Source of the DNA: Pseudomonadota bacterium
GTDB lineage: Bacteria; Desulfobacterota; Binatia; Binatales; Binataceae
Reading direction: 5' to 3'
Assembly: GCA_021325025.1 (NCBI GenBank)
Contig: JAJPHZ010000016.1
Span: 434,001-498,000 of the forward strand
Length of the DNA stretch: 64,000 bases
Part shown: positions 1 to 7,603 of the stretch, piece by piece
How the letters are laid out: each line of letters opens with the position of its first letter
Position numbering within the stretch: the stretch's first letter is position 1
The notes under the pieces: generated by a model
Databases searched by the model: none
What the model was told of the DNA's origin: nothing
The model's input: the letters and a program-made list of their open reading frames with translations, nothing else
Translations under genes and position numbers: made by a program

Positions 1-1
1 T

Positions 2-88
2 CTCGCCCAGATCTACGAGCAGCAGGGGCGCAAGCGCGAGGCCATGCGCCATCTCAGCGCCGCCCATCGGTTGATCAACCAGGATTAA
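2..88 (+). CDS. C-terminal fragment of a TPR-like protein
   Basis: The first bases of the window are the last 28 codons of a reading frame that ends with TAA at 86-88. The visible peptide (starting LAQIYEQQGRKREAMRHL) is helical and resembles the second half of a tetratricopeptide repeat, with the usual small and aromatic spacing. The start and any other domains lie outside the window, so the role cannot be given. Confidence 0.5.
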   Translation, partial: LAQIYEQQGRKREAMRHLSAAHRLINQD

Positions 89-327
89 GCGTTCTTTTAT
101 TTTATTCACGCGCGGCGGACGCTATATGCGTGCTTTGATGGGGACGCAAAGCTTCCGCCCGCCAGCGATGTCGATGAGAGCCGCAGTCATGGAGGCGATT
201 CGCAAACCGCTGGCTCGCACCATCGCTACGCCCGGGAGCCTCGGTTCGACTTACAGCGTTGCTGCTAAGCCCTCACCCGCAGAGCGATTTTGCTGGCGCA
301 AACTCGCTCCGCGGCCTCTCCCGGTTT

Positions 328-354
328 GCGGCTGCGGACCGCGTCCGCTGCCGC
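328..354. repeat. Strong inverted repeat (12-bp stem, 3-nt loop)
   Basis: GCGGCTGCGGAC at 328-339 pairs with GTCCGCTGCCGC at 343-354 with one mismatch, leaving loop CGC. No T-run follows, so this is not a classical terminator. Confidence 0.6.
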
Positions 355-392
355 GGGCGAGGCTCCAAAGATACGCCGCCTCCTTCTTTTGA

Positions 393-421
393 CCCCTCTC
401 CCACAATCGGTTGTGTGGGAG
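393..421. repeat. CTCCCACA-type palindrome
   Basis: CTCCCACA (398-405) pairs with TGTGGGAG (414-421); an inner CACAA/TTGTG pairing with a TCGG loop is an alternative. A related element lies at 16116-16144, which suggests a dispersed palindromic family. Confidence 0.45.
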
Positions 422-520
422 CGCGAGGCTGAAGTATGCAGCACTTGCGGCCCGCCCACTGATGCTTTTGGGCTGAATCTTTACAAGATGGCGCAAGCAG
501 CAAAATGCTCGCGCATCAAT

Positions 521-540
521 GGCGGGCAGGGACGCCCGCC
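521..540. repeat. GGCGGGC/GCCCGCC hairpin
   Basis: This is a perfect 7-bp inverted repeat (521-527 with 534-540) around loop AGGGAC. It looks like a REP-type intergenic element. It lies about 75 bp beyond the end of the minus-strand amidohydrolase gene. Confidence 0.45.
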
Positions 541-615
541 CCACTATTGTTTTGCTCGGATTATCGAGGCAGTGCAAAACCTGTCAACTCTATGGGTGCG
601 CAATCGCAGCCGTCT

Positions 616-1836
616 TCACGCCAGCTTGTAGGCGCGGGCGACGTTTTCGCCCAGGATGCCGCGGGCCATCTCGTCGGGCATCTCTGCCACCAGCTCGCGC
701 ACCTCTTCCATGTAATTGGGCGGATGGTCGACGTGGGGAAAGTCGCTGGCCCAGAAGAACCTGTCGATTCCCACGTACGGCATCACGTGGCGCAGGCACT
801 TCTCGTCGGGGTCGCCCGAGATGAAGCATTGGCGCTTGAAATAATACGAGGGCTTTTCGCTCAGCGGCACCCCGGCGCCGAACAGCGTGCCTTCGTAGAT
901 GGCGTCGGCGCGATCGAGGTACCATCCGATCCATCCCGCGCCCGACTCCAGCACCACGAAGCGCAGGCGCGGAAATTTTTCGAACACGCCGTAGGCGAAC
1001 ATGGTTGAGAACGCCATCATCGGCCCCTGGTTGACGTGCATGTCGCCGTACCACAAGCGCGCCGGACCTTTGATGGGCTCATAGCGCGTGTGAATCGTGG
1101 TGTCGGCCGGCTCGATGCTGGGATGGACGGCGACGGGCACGTCGAGGTCCTGCGCGGCGGCGAACAGCGGATCATGGTCGGGATGGCCGTGGGGTTTGCG
1201 GTCGGCGGTAAACGACGCGATGAACGCCCCCTTGCATCCGTCCTCCTTGACCGCGCGCTCCAGTTCGCGCGCCGCCGCCTGCGAATCGAGCAATGAGACG
1301 TGCGCAATCGGCACCAGGCGGCCGCCGGAGTCATGGCAGAAGTCGCCGATCCAGCGGTTGTAGGCGCGGCAGTAGGCGGCGGTGATTTCCGGGTCGTGGC
1401 GGACGTCGCCCTCCCACGCCAGACCCAGGGTCGGGTAGAGCACCGACTTGGCCAGCCCTTCAGTGTCCATCCGCTCCAGGCGTTCCTTGGGGAACATTGT
1501 GCCGTGACCCGCGCTGTTGGCGTAGGTCTCCTCTTTAGTGACCGGGATGAACGGCGTCGGTCCTTTCTTGCCGCCGGCGATCCAGGCCTTGCGCCGCTGG
1601 CGCATCTCTTGCACGAAGCGGCCCATGCTGCTCAGCCGCGGCAGGTTGTAGCGGTCGATGCAGGTGGCGGGCTTGCCGTCGACCTCCGCGTAGTCCCATC
1701 CCTCGTCGTCCCTGCGGATGCGGATGGCGCGCGGCTTGTACTTCGCCTCCAGGTACTTTTCCCACAGATCGGGCGGCTCCAGGATATGTCCATCGGCGTC
1801 TATAATCATCCGCTCTTTGCTTTTGATGTCCGCCAT
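616..1836 (-). CDS. Amidohydrolase family 2 (TIM-barrel metal-dependent hydrolase)
   Basis: This 406-residue protein belongs to the Amidohydro_2 family (PF04909), metal-dependent TIM-barrel hydrolases and decarboxylases related to ACMSD. It opens with the family hallmark IDADGHILEPPDLWEKY near residues 11-26. It has a central histidine segment (HPSIEPADT) and the C-terminal metal motif WASDFPHVDHP. The ATG at 1836 (MADIKSK) is preferred over an upstream in-frame ATG because alignment with the paralogs at 22271-23461 and 23494-24693 begins there. The gene is divergent from the ECF sigma factor. The substrate is unknown; family members act on aromatic acids and similar compounds. Confidence 0.85.
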   Translation of the reverse strand: MADIKSKERMIIDADGHILEPPDLWEKYLEAKYKPRAIRIRRDDEGWDYAEVDGKPATCIDRYNLPRLSSMGRFVQEMRQRRKAWIAGGKKGPTPFIPVTKEETYANSAGHGTMFPKERLERMDTEGLAKSVLYPTLGLAWEGDVRHDPEITAAYCRAYNRWIGDFCHDSGGRLVPIAHVSLLDSQAAARELERAVKEDGCKGAFIASFTADRKPHGHPDHDPLFAAAQDLDVPVAVHPSIEPADTTIHTRYEPIKGPARLWYGDMHVNQGPMMAFSTMFAYGVFEKFPRLRFVVLESGAGWIGWYLDRADAIYEGTLFGAGVPLSEKPSYYFKRQCFISGDPDEKCLRHVMPYVGIDRFFWASDFPHVDHPPNYMEEVRELVAEMPDEMARGILGENVARAYKLA

Positions 1837-1953
1837 AGTAAATCTTTCAGTATAGGGGGCTGTGCGAACTATACACGATCTCAAGCCAGAGCAGAACATC
1901 CGTTCAGGCCTCGTCGCCGCGCCCGGCGCGATTCAGCCGAAGCAGGAATTTGT

Positions 1954-1983
1954 GCCGGCGGCCTTTCACATCCGGCCGCCGGC
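1954..1983 (+). promoter_or_regulatory. Leader hairpin upstream of the ECF sigma gene
   Basis: A perfect 10-bp inverted repeat (GCCGGCGGCC at 1954-1963, GGCCGCCGGC at 1974-1983) with a 10-nt loop ends 16 nt before the ATG at 2000. The right arm abuts the G-rich stretch that would serve as ribosome binding site, so it could control translation. No T-run follows, so it is not an intrinsic terminator. Confidence 0.4.
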
Positions 1984-1999
1984 GGGGTTGTTAATCGAC

Positions 2000-2506
2000 A
2001 TGGGGTGCGAACGACCGCAGCTGCCGCTGCCCTTTGAGGAACTGATGCGGCGCCATGAACGGGAGATCATGCGCTTTTTGCTGCGTGCGGTGGGCGACCG
2101 CGAGGATGCCGCCGACCTGTTCCAGGAGACCTGGCTGCGTGCCTACCGCGCCTATCCGCGTCTGGCGGCTGGTGCCGGCGCGCGGCCGTGGCTGTATGCG
2201 ATCGCCGTCAACCTTTGCCGCAACCGAGCACGAGACGGTGCGCGCCGCCGCCGCGTCATCGCGCTACCGGCGCCCGAGGAAAGCGACGGCAAACTCAACC
2301 GCTCCGTTGGTGAGAACGACGCGTACGCGGCAATCGCACTGCGCCAGCGCATTGCGGCGCTGCCCGCCCGGCAGCGCGAGGCGTTTTACCTGCGTTACTT
2401 CGCAGGTTTTGGCTATGGCGAGATCGGGGCGGCGCTGCGCTGCTCGGCGCAAGCCGCGCGCGCCAATGTTTCGCAAGCCGCCAGAAAACTCAAGGCCGGC
2501 GGATGA
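2000..2506 (+). CDS. ECF-type RNA polymerase sigma factor
   Basis: This is a 168-residue sigma-70 family extracytoplasmic function factor. The region 2 motif DREDAADLFQETWLRAYR lies at residues 33-50 and binds core polymerase and the -10 element. Region 4 (LPARQREAFYLRYFAGF followed by a helix-turn-helix) occupies the C-terminal third. An upstream in-frame ATG at 1862 would add 46 residues without family similarity, so the ATG at 2000 was chosen. No zinc-finger anti-sigma gene follows. Instead, a DNA-alkylation repair protein begins 4 bp downstream and is surely co-transcribed, suggesting a link between alkylation damage and this sigma factor. The link is inference. Confidence 0.88.
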   Translation: MGCERPQLPLPFEELMRRHEREIMRFLLRAVGDREDAADLFQETWLRAYRAYPRLAAGAGARPWLYAIAVNLCRNRARDGARRRRVIALPAPEESDGKLNRSVGENDAYAAIALRQRIAALPARQREAFYLRYFAGFGYGEIGAALRCSAQAARANVSQAARKLKAGG

Positions 2507-2510
2507 ACCG

Positions 2511-3317
2511 ATGAAGATCGATACTCTGGTCGACTCGATGGCCGATGAATTCAGCGACGCGATGGTGGAAGAAATCCTGCGCGAGGCGCGCGGCGGTTTT
2601 GCGCGCGCGCTGGAACGCATCCGCCGCCCGCAGGCGGCGCTGGGTGTGGTCAAGTCGGTGCTGGGCGACCTGCTGGTGGCGCTGACGGCGCGCGGCGTCG
2701 TGCTCAACCATTACCTGCGCGACGGCGCCGACCTCGCCGCGACCATCGCGCATTTGCGCCAATATTTCGATTTGGTCGAGGATCGCCGCGCCGCCCAGGA
2801 GATCGGCGAGGAGGTGCGCCGGTACGTCGGCGGCGACGCGGCCGCCCTGCGCCAGCCGGTTGACCTGGCGTTGGTCAACGGCGCGTTTCAGAGGAAGGTG
2901 CTGACCAAGCTAATGGCGGTGGTGCCGCGTGGCGCGGTGATCAGCTATCAGGCGCTGGGCGCGGCCGCGGGCGCGCCTGACGCCGCCCGCGCGGTCGGCA
3001 ACGCGCTGCACCACAATCCGGTGCCGGTTTACGTGCCGTGCCATCGCGTGGTCGCGTCGGGCGGCGCCATCGGCGGCTACGGCGGCGGGCTGCCGCGCAA
3101 ATTACAATTGCTGCGTGCCGAGGGCTTTGCGCTGGAGGATACGGCGGCGGCGATCCCTGCTGAGGCGGTCTGCGGCCATCACAGTACCGGCATTTATTGC
3201 CGGCGCGGCTGCCGCGCTGGCGCCCGCGCGCATCGCGCGCGGATCATGTTCTTCGCCAGCCCTGCACAGGCGCGCAGGGCGGGGCTGCGTCCGTGCAAGC
3301 TCTGCCGCCCCGGATGA
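2511..3317 (+). CDS. Methylated-DNA-protein cysteine methyltransferase with C-terminal Ada zinc domain
   Basis: This 268-residue protein would transfer methyl groups from O6-methylguanine to its own cysteine. The MGMT domain spans roughly residues 45-205, with the acceptor motif PCHRV at 176-180 (Cys177) and the winged-helix segment VPRGAVISYQALG. Residues about 218-267 match the Ada N-terminal zinc domain that accepts methyl groups from phosphotriesters. Cys230, Cys234, Cys262 and Cys265 have nearly the spacing of the four zinc ligands of E. coli Ada. In Ada this domain is N-terminal and followed by AraC and MGMT domains; here the order is reversed and AraC is absent. About 40 N-terminal residues are extra. 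The gene follows the ECF sigma gene by 4 bp. Confidence 0.9.
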   Translation: MKIDTLVDSMADEFSDAMVEEILREARGGFARALERIRRPQAALGVVKSVLGDLLVALTARGVVLNHYLRDGADLAATIAHLRQYFDLVEDRRAAQEIGEEVRRYVGGDAAALRQPVDLALVNGAFQRKVLTKLMAVVPRGAVISYQALGAAAGAPDAARAVGNALHHNPVPVYVPCHRVVASGGAIGGYGGGLPRKLQLLRAEGFALEDTAAAIPAEAVCGHHSTGIYCRRGCRAGARAHRARIMFFASPAQARRAGLRPCKLCRPG

Positions 3318-3363
3318 TTCGTGGCCGTTTGAGATCGTGGGCCGGGGCGCGTAAGCTTGCTCC

Positions 3364-3666
3364 ATGAGCGTCCGCATTCTTTACTGCAAGGCTTGAGGTT
3401 ACAAGGATCGCGCGGTCAGTCTGGCCGCATCCATCCAGACACGCTTCGGTGAGAAGGTCGAGATTGCCGAGGGCAGCCGCGGACAGTTCGATGTCCTGGC
3501 CGACGGCCAGTTGCTGTTCTCCAAAAAAGACACCGGACGTTTTCCCCAACCCGGCGAAGTCGAGCAGCGCTATGCCCTGCTCAAGGACGGCAAGGAACTG
3601 CCGCCGTTAGCGTATAACCAGCGCAAGGGCATCGTGGCGCGGCTGCTGTCGCTGTTCGCCGGTTGA
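3364..3666 (+). CDS. SelW/Rdx-family selenoprotein with in-frame UGA (Sec11)
   Basis: Read from ATG 3364 to TGA 3664-3666 with the TGA at 3394-3396 taken as selenocysteine, this gives a 100-residue protein of the selenoprotein W/Rdx family, small thioredoxin-fold redox proteins. The motif is Y-C-K-A-U-G-Y-K, so the redox pair is Cys8-Sec11 (CxxU), exactly where family members carry CxxC or CxxU. Downstream the family signature FSKKDTGRFP (52-61) followed by QPGEV is intact, which a pseudogene would not need to preserve. A SECIS-like hairpin follows the UGA. The gene starts 46 bp after the MGMT-Ada gene. Standard gene callers would miss it. Decoding requires selA, selB, selC and selD elsewhere in the genome; none is in this window. 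Confidence 0.9.
3405..3432 (+). promoter_or_regulatory. Candidate bacterial SECIS element
   Basis: Just after the UGA, GCGGTC (3412-3417) pairs with GGCCGC (3423-3428), including one G-U pair, around a 5-nt loop AGTCT. An outer GGAT/ATCC pairing (3405-3408 with 3429-3432) extends the stem, with a 3-nt bulge. The loop begins about 21 nt after the UGA, within the range for bacterial SECIS hairpins, and contains the GUCU sequence also seen in the E. coli fdhF loop that SelB recognises. Confidence 0.65.
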
Positions 3667-3839
3667 ACGCGTTTGCAGCCGTACGCCGTAACCTCATTTG
3701 GTTCCCAACCAGGCGCAGCGGGCCGCAATCATGGTGCAAAGCCTTTACCCGGGCTTTTGCGCTGCCCTACTAATGTAAGGTAAGTAGCGCGTTTGAAAGT
3801 AATCCGGGCTTTATCCCGCGGTCCGGCCGGAGACGGGCG

Positions 3840-5039
3840 ATGTATGATCTGCTCCTTAAAGGCGCCACCGTCGTGGACCCCTCGATCGGTCTGCACGCGC
3901 CTGCCGACGTCGCGATCGAGCGAGGCGCGATTGCCGCGGTCGCGCCCGCGATTGCGTCCGAAGATGCGCGGCGCGTGATCGAAGTGCCCGGCACAATCGT
4001 AACGCCCGGGCTGATCGACCTGCACGTCCACGTCTTCGACGGCTTTACCCGCTTCGGCGTTCATCCCGATCAGGCGGGCGTTTACGCCGGCGTCACCACG
4101 CTGGTAGACGCGGGCAGCGCGGGCTGCGCCACCTTCGAGGGCTTCACCCGCTACATCATCCCCACCTGTCACACCGAGGTCATCCCGTTCCTGCACATCG
4201 CGCAGACCGGCCTGGCAACGATTCCCGACATTATCGCCGAGGCCAGCATCAACCTGGACGCGACCCTGCGCGTCGCCGAGCGGCATCGGGGGCTGATTTG
4301 CGGAATCAAGGCGCGGATGGTATCGCCGGCGCTGGAGATTTTCGGCATGGAGATGCCGCGGCTGGCCCGGCGCGCCGCGCGGGAGAGCGGCATCAAACTG
4401 ATGGTACACATCGGCGACACCGAGCGACGCTATGACCCCACCGTGATTCGCCGGCTGCTGCCGATGCTGGAGCAAGGCGACATCCTGACCCACTACTTCA
4501 CCGCCAATCCCGGCGGCGTGCTTGACGGCAACGGGCGGCTGGTGCCCGAAGCGTGGGAAGCCGCGAAAACCGGCGTGTGGTTCGATACCGCGCACGGCCG
4601 CGCCAATTTCAGCTTCGAGGTCGGCCGGCGCATCATCGACCAGGGCCTGCTGCCGCATTGCATAAGCACCGATATCACGGTGCCGGGGCGGCTGCGCAGC
4701 GTGCATAGCATGACGGAAATGATGACCCGCTTTCTGGGGCTTGGCTTCACCCTGGATCAGGTCGTCACGATGTGCACGGCCAACCCCGCCCGAGCGATCG
4801 GCGCGGCGGATCGTCTGGGCAGTCTGGCCGTGGGCCGGCAGGCCGACGTGTCGGTGCTGCGCCTCAAGGAGGGCGACTGGGTGGTGCACGACACGGTGGG
4901 CGGCAGCCTGCGCGTCAGCCGGGCGGTAGTGCCAGTGATGGCGGTCAAGCGCGGCGCGGTGTTCAGCGCACAATGGGGTCCGCGTCCGTGGGGATGGGAG
5001 CCCGATCCCGCCCCGCCGGGGAGCGTGGGATGCTGCTGA
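3840..5039 (+). CDS. Amidohydrolase/deacetylase family metallohydrolase (COG3964-like)
   Basis: This 399-residue member of the amidohydrolase superfamily (dihydroorotase/adenine deaminase-like) would hydrolyse a C-N bond of a cyclic or N-acyl substrate. The small beta-sandwich at the N-terminus precedes the metal motif GLIDLHVHVF. Further ligands are a likely carboxylated lysine in GIKARM, histidines in LMVHIGD and THYFTANPGG, and the aspartate in STDITVPGR. The C-terminal ANPARAIG and GRQADVSVL segments complete the barrel and sandwich. A GGAG lies about 7 bp before the ATG. The substrate is not predictable. The MMPL exporter starts 84 bp later on the same strand. Confidence 0.85.
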   Translation: MYDLLLKGATVVDPSIGLHAPADVAIERGAIAAVAPAIASEDARRVIEVPGTIVTPGLIDLHVHVFDGFTRFGVHPDQAGVYAGVTTLVDAGSAGCATFEGFTRYIIPTCHTEVIPFLHIAQTGLATIPDIIAEASINLDATLRVAERHRGLICGIKARMVSPALEIFGMEMPRLARRAARESGIKLMVHIGDTERRYDPTVIRRLLPMLEQGDILTHYFTANPGGVLDGNGRLVPEAWEAAKTGVWFDTAHGRANFSFEVGRRIIDQGLLPHCISTDITVPGRLRSVHSMTEMMTRFLGLGFTLDQVVTMCTANPARAIGAADRLGSLAVGRQADVSVLRLKEGDWVVHDTVGGSLRVSRAVVPVMAVKRGAVFSAQWGPRPWGWEPDPAPPGSVGCC

Positions 5040-5123
5040 TTTACCGGGCAAGGCCCGGAAAGGGCTCGGCATAAGGCGCGGATTTTCCTGCGAGCGGTCG
5101 AGGGCTTTGATGGACGGCACAAG

Positions 5124-7523
5124 ATGAACCGCATCGACCTGGGCAAACTCATCCTGGAATGGCGCCGTCCGATCGCGGCGGTGTTGCTGGCGATCACGGC
5201 GTTCATGGCCTATCACGCCAGGGACATAACCATCGCCACCCGCTTTGTGGATTTGTTTCCCACCAACCATCCGTATACCAGGCTCTACCAGAAGTATGGA
5301 CGATACGGCGGCGCCGACACCACCGTGTTCATGATCGAGGTCAAGCACGGCGACATCTTCAACCCCGCCACGCTGCAGAAGATCCAGGACATTCAGTATG
5401 CGGCCAATGCGCTGCCGCTGGTCAATCACAACGAGGTCTTCTCGCTGGCTTCCTACCAGACTCAGTACGTCAAGGCGTCGCCCGGCACGGTCGAATACCA
5501 TTGCTACATGTATCCGTACGTGCCCAAGACCAGGTCCGGAATCGAGGCGCTGCGCGAGGTGGTTTACGCACACAAGGCGCAGTTGCGCGGACTGGTCGCG
5601 CCCGATTACAAATCCGCCGCCGTGGTTGCCTCCTTCAATGAAACCGGACCGGCGCAGAATTACAGCGAGCTGTTCGACGACATCCAGGCGATCATCAGCA
5701 AGTACCAGGACGCCAATCACAACATCTACGTCACCGGCCAGCCGGTCGTGCGCGGTTATGGCTATTACTATTTCCCTGTGATCGTGGCGATCCTGGTGAT
5801 CTCGGTCGCTGCGATGGTGTGCGCGTTGTACCTGAGCCTGGGCAGCTTCTCCTCCTGGTGGGTGCCGCTGGTGACCGGTTCGTTCTCAGCGCTGTGGGGC
5901 CTGGGATTGGTCGGATTGCGCAACTATGACTTCGATCCGCTGATGCTGGTGGTGCCGCTGATTCTGACCGCGCGCGACATGAGCCACGGTGTGCAGTGGC
6001 AGAAGCGATATTATTACGTGCTCGATCAGGTCGGCGACCACGTTCAGGCCTGCGTGGAAACCACCAACTACATGTTTCCAGCCGGGCTTTTGGCGATCGC
6101 CGCCGACGTGTCGGGAATCATTTTCATCTCCTTTTCGGGAATCACGGTGCTCGATCACATGGCGCGCGCCGGCACGGTGTGGCTGCTGGCAAGTCTGCTG
6201 ATGGTGTTCGTGTTCCAGCCCATTTTGATGAGCTATCTGCCGGTTGCGCAGCGCAAGCAGCGGCACTGGCGGCTAAGCGGCGCCGCGCTTGAGCGCCTGC
6301 GCGATTTCGGGCAGGCGGTGGCGCGCTTCGGGGTCGAGCCGGGAGTGGCGCGCGGCGCGCTGCTGATCGGCGCGGCGCTGTTCCTGGCGGCGGGCCTGGC
6401 CAGCGGCATGCGGGCGCAGGTGGGCTATCAGCACGCCGGCACGCCGCTGTACCGGCCCAACGCCAAAGTCAACCGCGATATCCGCAAAATCGTGCAGAAC
6501 TTCCCCATCGACGAGGGTTGGATCATCGTGGACACGCCGATGAGCGCCGCGCAGAATCCCTTCAGCTATCCGATCCTGCATATGGAAGATGACCTGCGCG
6601 ACTTCATATTTCAAAGTTCCGGCGTGCGCGACGTCATCACCTTCGCCGACGACGGCATCAAGCCGTTCACGCGCGTAATCCACGGCGGCTACCCCAAGTT
6701 CTGGGCGCTCCCGCACACCATCAAGCTGATCTTCGCCTCGGTCTTATTCTTCATGCACAGCAAGGCGCCCGGCGACATGGAGCAGTTCAACCTGTTCAAC
6801 ACCTCATGCGTCAGGGTCCTGCTCAAGGATCATACGGCACGGACGCTCAACGCGCTGCGGCGCCGGATTGCGCTCTTCGAGCAGCAATACATGAGCCGCA
6901 GCCCGCAGCTCTCCCACACGCATCTGCGCTACCTGGGCGGGATTGCGGGGCTGTACGCGGCGGCCAACGACGTGCTGTTCGATCTCGATTTGAGAAACAT
7001 CGCCTTCGTGCTGATCGCGATCTTCATCTTCAGCGCCTTCACTTTCCGCTCCGTGACGGCCGGGGTGTTGTTCGTGCTGGTGTGCGTGACGGCGAATTTC
7101 GGCGCTTTCATCTACATGCACCTGCGCGGCATCGGATTGACCATCGATACGGTGCCGGTCATCTCGCTGGGCATCGGGCTGGGCGTCGATTACGGCATCT
7201 ACACGGTCTCCCGCATTCGCGACGAGGTGATGGCCGGGCTGCCGCTCAATCAGGCCGTGGTGCTGGCGCGGCGCGACACCGGCGGCGCGGTGGCGATCGT
7301 GCTGTCGATCATGATCGGCGGGCTGATCCCCTGGATGTTCTCGCCGGCGCTGTTCCACTTCAACATGAGCCTGATGCTGGCGCTGCTGATGGGGCTCAAC
7401 GCTATCGCGGGCGTCCTGGTCCTGCCCTCTTTCATCGCGTGGTCCAAAGCCAGGTTCATCACCCGCTACCTGGCGGCGCCGCAGAGCGCCGGCGCCGCGG
7501 TTGCGTCGGGCAGCGGCACTTGA
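5124..7523 (+). CDS. MMPL/RND superfamily exporter
   Basis: This is a 799-residue inner-membrane transporter of the RND superfamily (COG1033/MMPL type), proton-driven pumps often used for lipids and hydrophobic molecules. An N-terminal membrane anchor (residues about 16-32) is followed by a periplasmic loop and a first membrane block at about 215-370. A second periplasmic loop and a second block (about 640-785) follow, giving the usual duplicated 1+5 topology. The motif GIGLGVDYGIYTVSR in the second half is the conserved RND segment of transmembrane helix 4. No membrane-fusion or outer-membrane gene is adjacent, so it may act alone or with DUF1329-type envelope proteins encoded elsewhere. Confidence 0.9.
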   Translation: MNRIDLGKLILEWRRPIAAVLLAITAFMAYHARDITIATRFVDLFPTNHPYTRLYQKYGRYGGADTTVFMIEVKHGDIFNPATLQKIQDIQYAANALPLVNHNEVFSLASYQTQYVKASPGTVEYHCYMYPYVPKTRSGIEALREVVYAHKAQLRGLVAPDYKSAAVVASFNETGPAQNYSELFDDIQAIISKYQDANHNIYVTGQPVVRGYGYYYFPVIVAILVISVAAMVCALYLSLGSFSSWWVPLVTGSFSALWGLGLVGLRNYDFDPLMLVVPLILTARDMSHGVQWQKRYYYVLDQVGDHVQACVETTNYMFPAGLLAIAADVSGIIFISFSGITVLDHMARAGTVWLLASLLMVFVFQPILMSYLPVAQRKQRHWRLSGAALERLRDFGQAVARFGVEPGVARGALLIGAALFLAAGLASGMRAQVGYQHAGTPLYRPNAKVNRDIRKIVQNFPIDEGWIIVDTPMSAAQNPFSYPILHMEDDLRDFIFQSSGVRDVITFADDGIKPFTRVIHGGYPKFWALPHTIKLIFASVLFFMHSKAPGDMEQFNLFNTSCVRVLLKDHTARTLNALRRRIALFEQQYMSRSPQLSHTHLRYLGGIAGLYAAANDVLFDLDLRNIAFVLIAIFIFSAFTFRSVTAGVLFVLVCVTANFGAFIYMHLRGIGLTIDTVPVISLGIGLGVDYGIYTVSRIRDEVMAGLPLNQAVVLARRDTGGAVAIVLSIMIGGLIPWMFSPALFHFNMSLMLALLMGLNAIAGVLVLPSFIAWSKARFITRYLAAPQSAGAAVASGSGT

Positions 7524-7603
7524 GCGGTTTGGCCCGCCGCGTATTAGTAGTAGGAAGGCGGACCTCCAGCGGGCCTCCGAAAAACGCGTTCAGAGCAGGG
7601 ATT

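Larger units (their letters stand above)
89..615. other. Non-coding, hairpin-rich intergenic region (527 bp)
   Basis: No convincing gene is present. The open frames here have low-complexity, arginine/proline-rich translations typical of GC-rich shadows and no ribosome binding sites. The region contains several inverted repeats: a 12-bp stem with one mismatch and a 3-nt loop (328-354), a CTCCCACA/TGTGGGAG hairpin (398-421) and a perfect 7-bp GGCGGGC/GCCCGCC hairpin (521-540). It separates the preceding plus-strand gene from the convergent minus-strand amidohydrolase gene, so these structures may act in termination or be dispersed palindromic repeats. Confidence 0.6.

Noticed and set aside
251..577. 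Overlapping minus-strand open frames in the 5' spacer
   Set aside because: They have low-complexity Arg/Pro/Ala translations, no ribosome binding site and no family similarity, as expected for shadows in GC-rich non-coding DNA.
5044..5058. CCGGGC/GCCCGG hairpin after the amidohydrolase stop
   Set aside because: The stem is only 6 bp and there is no T-run, so I do not call it a terminator.
3729..5720. 663-codon minus-strand open frame opposite the amidohydrolase and MMPL genes
   Set aside because: It overlaps two well-supported plus-strand genes and its translation has no domain, so it is an antisense shadow.
6806..7603. N-terminal extension of the ChdC frame into the MMPL gene
   Set aside because: ChdC proteins start near the ATG at 7604, which has a ribosome binding site; the extension is out of frame with the MMPL gene and non-homologous.
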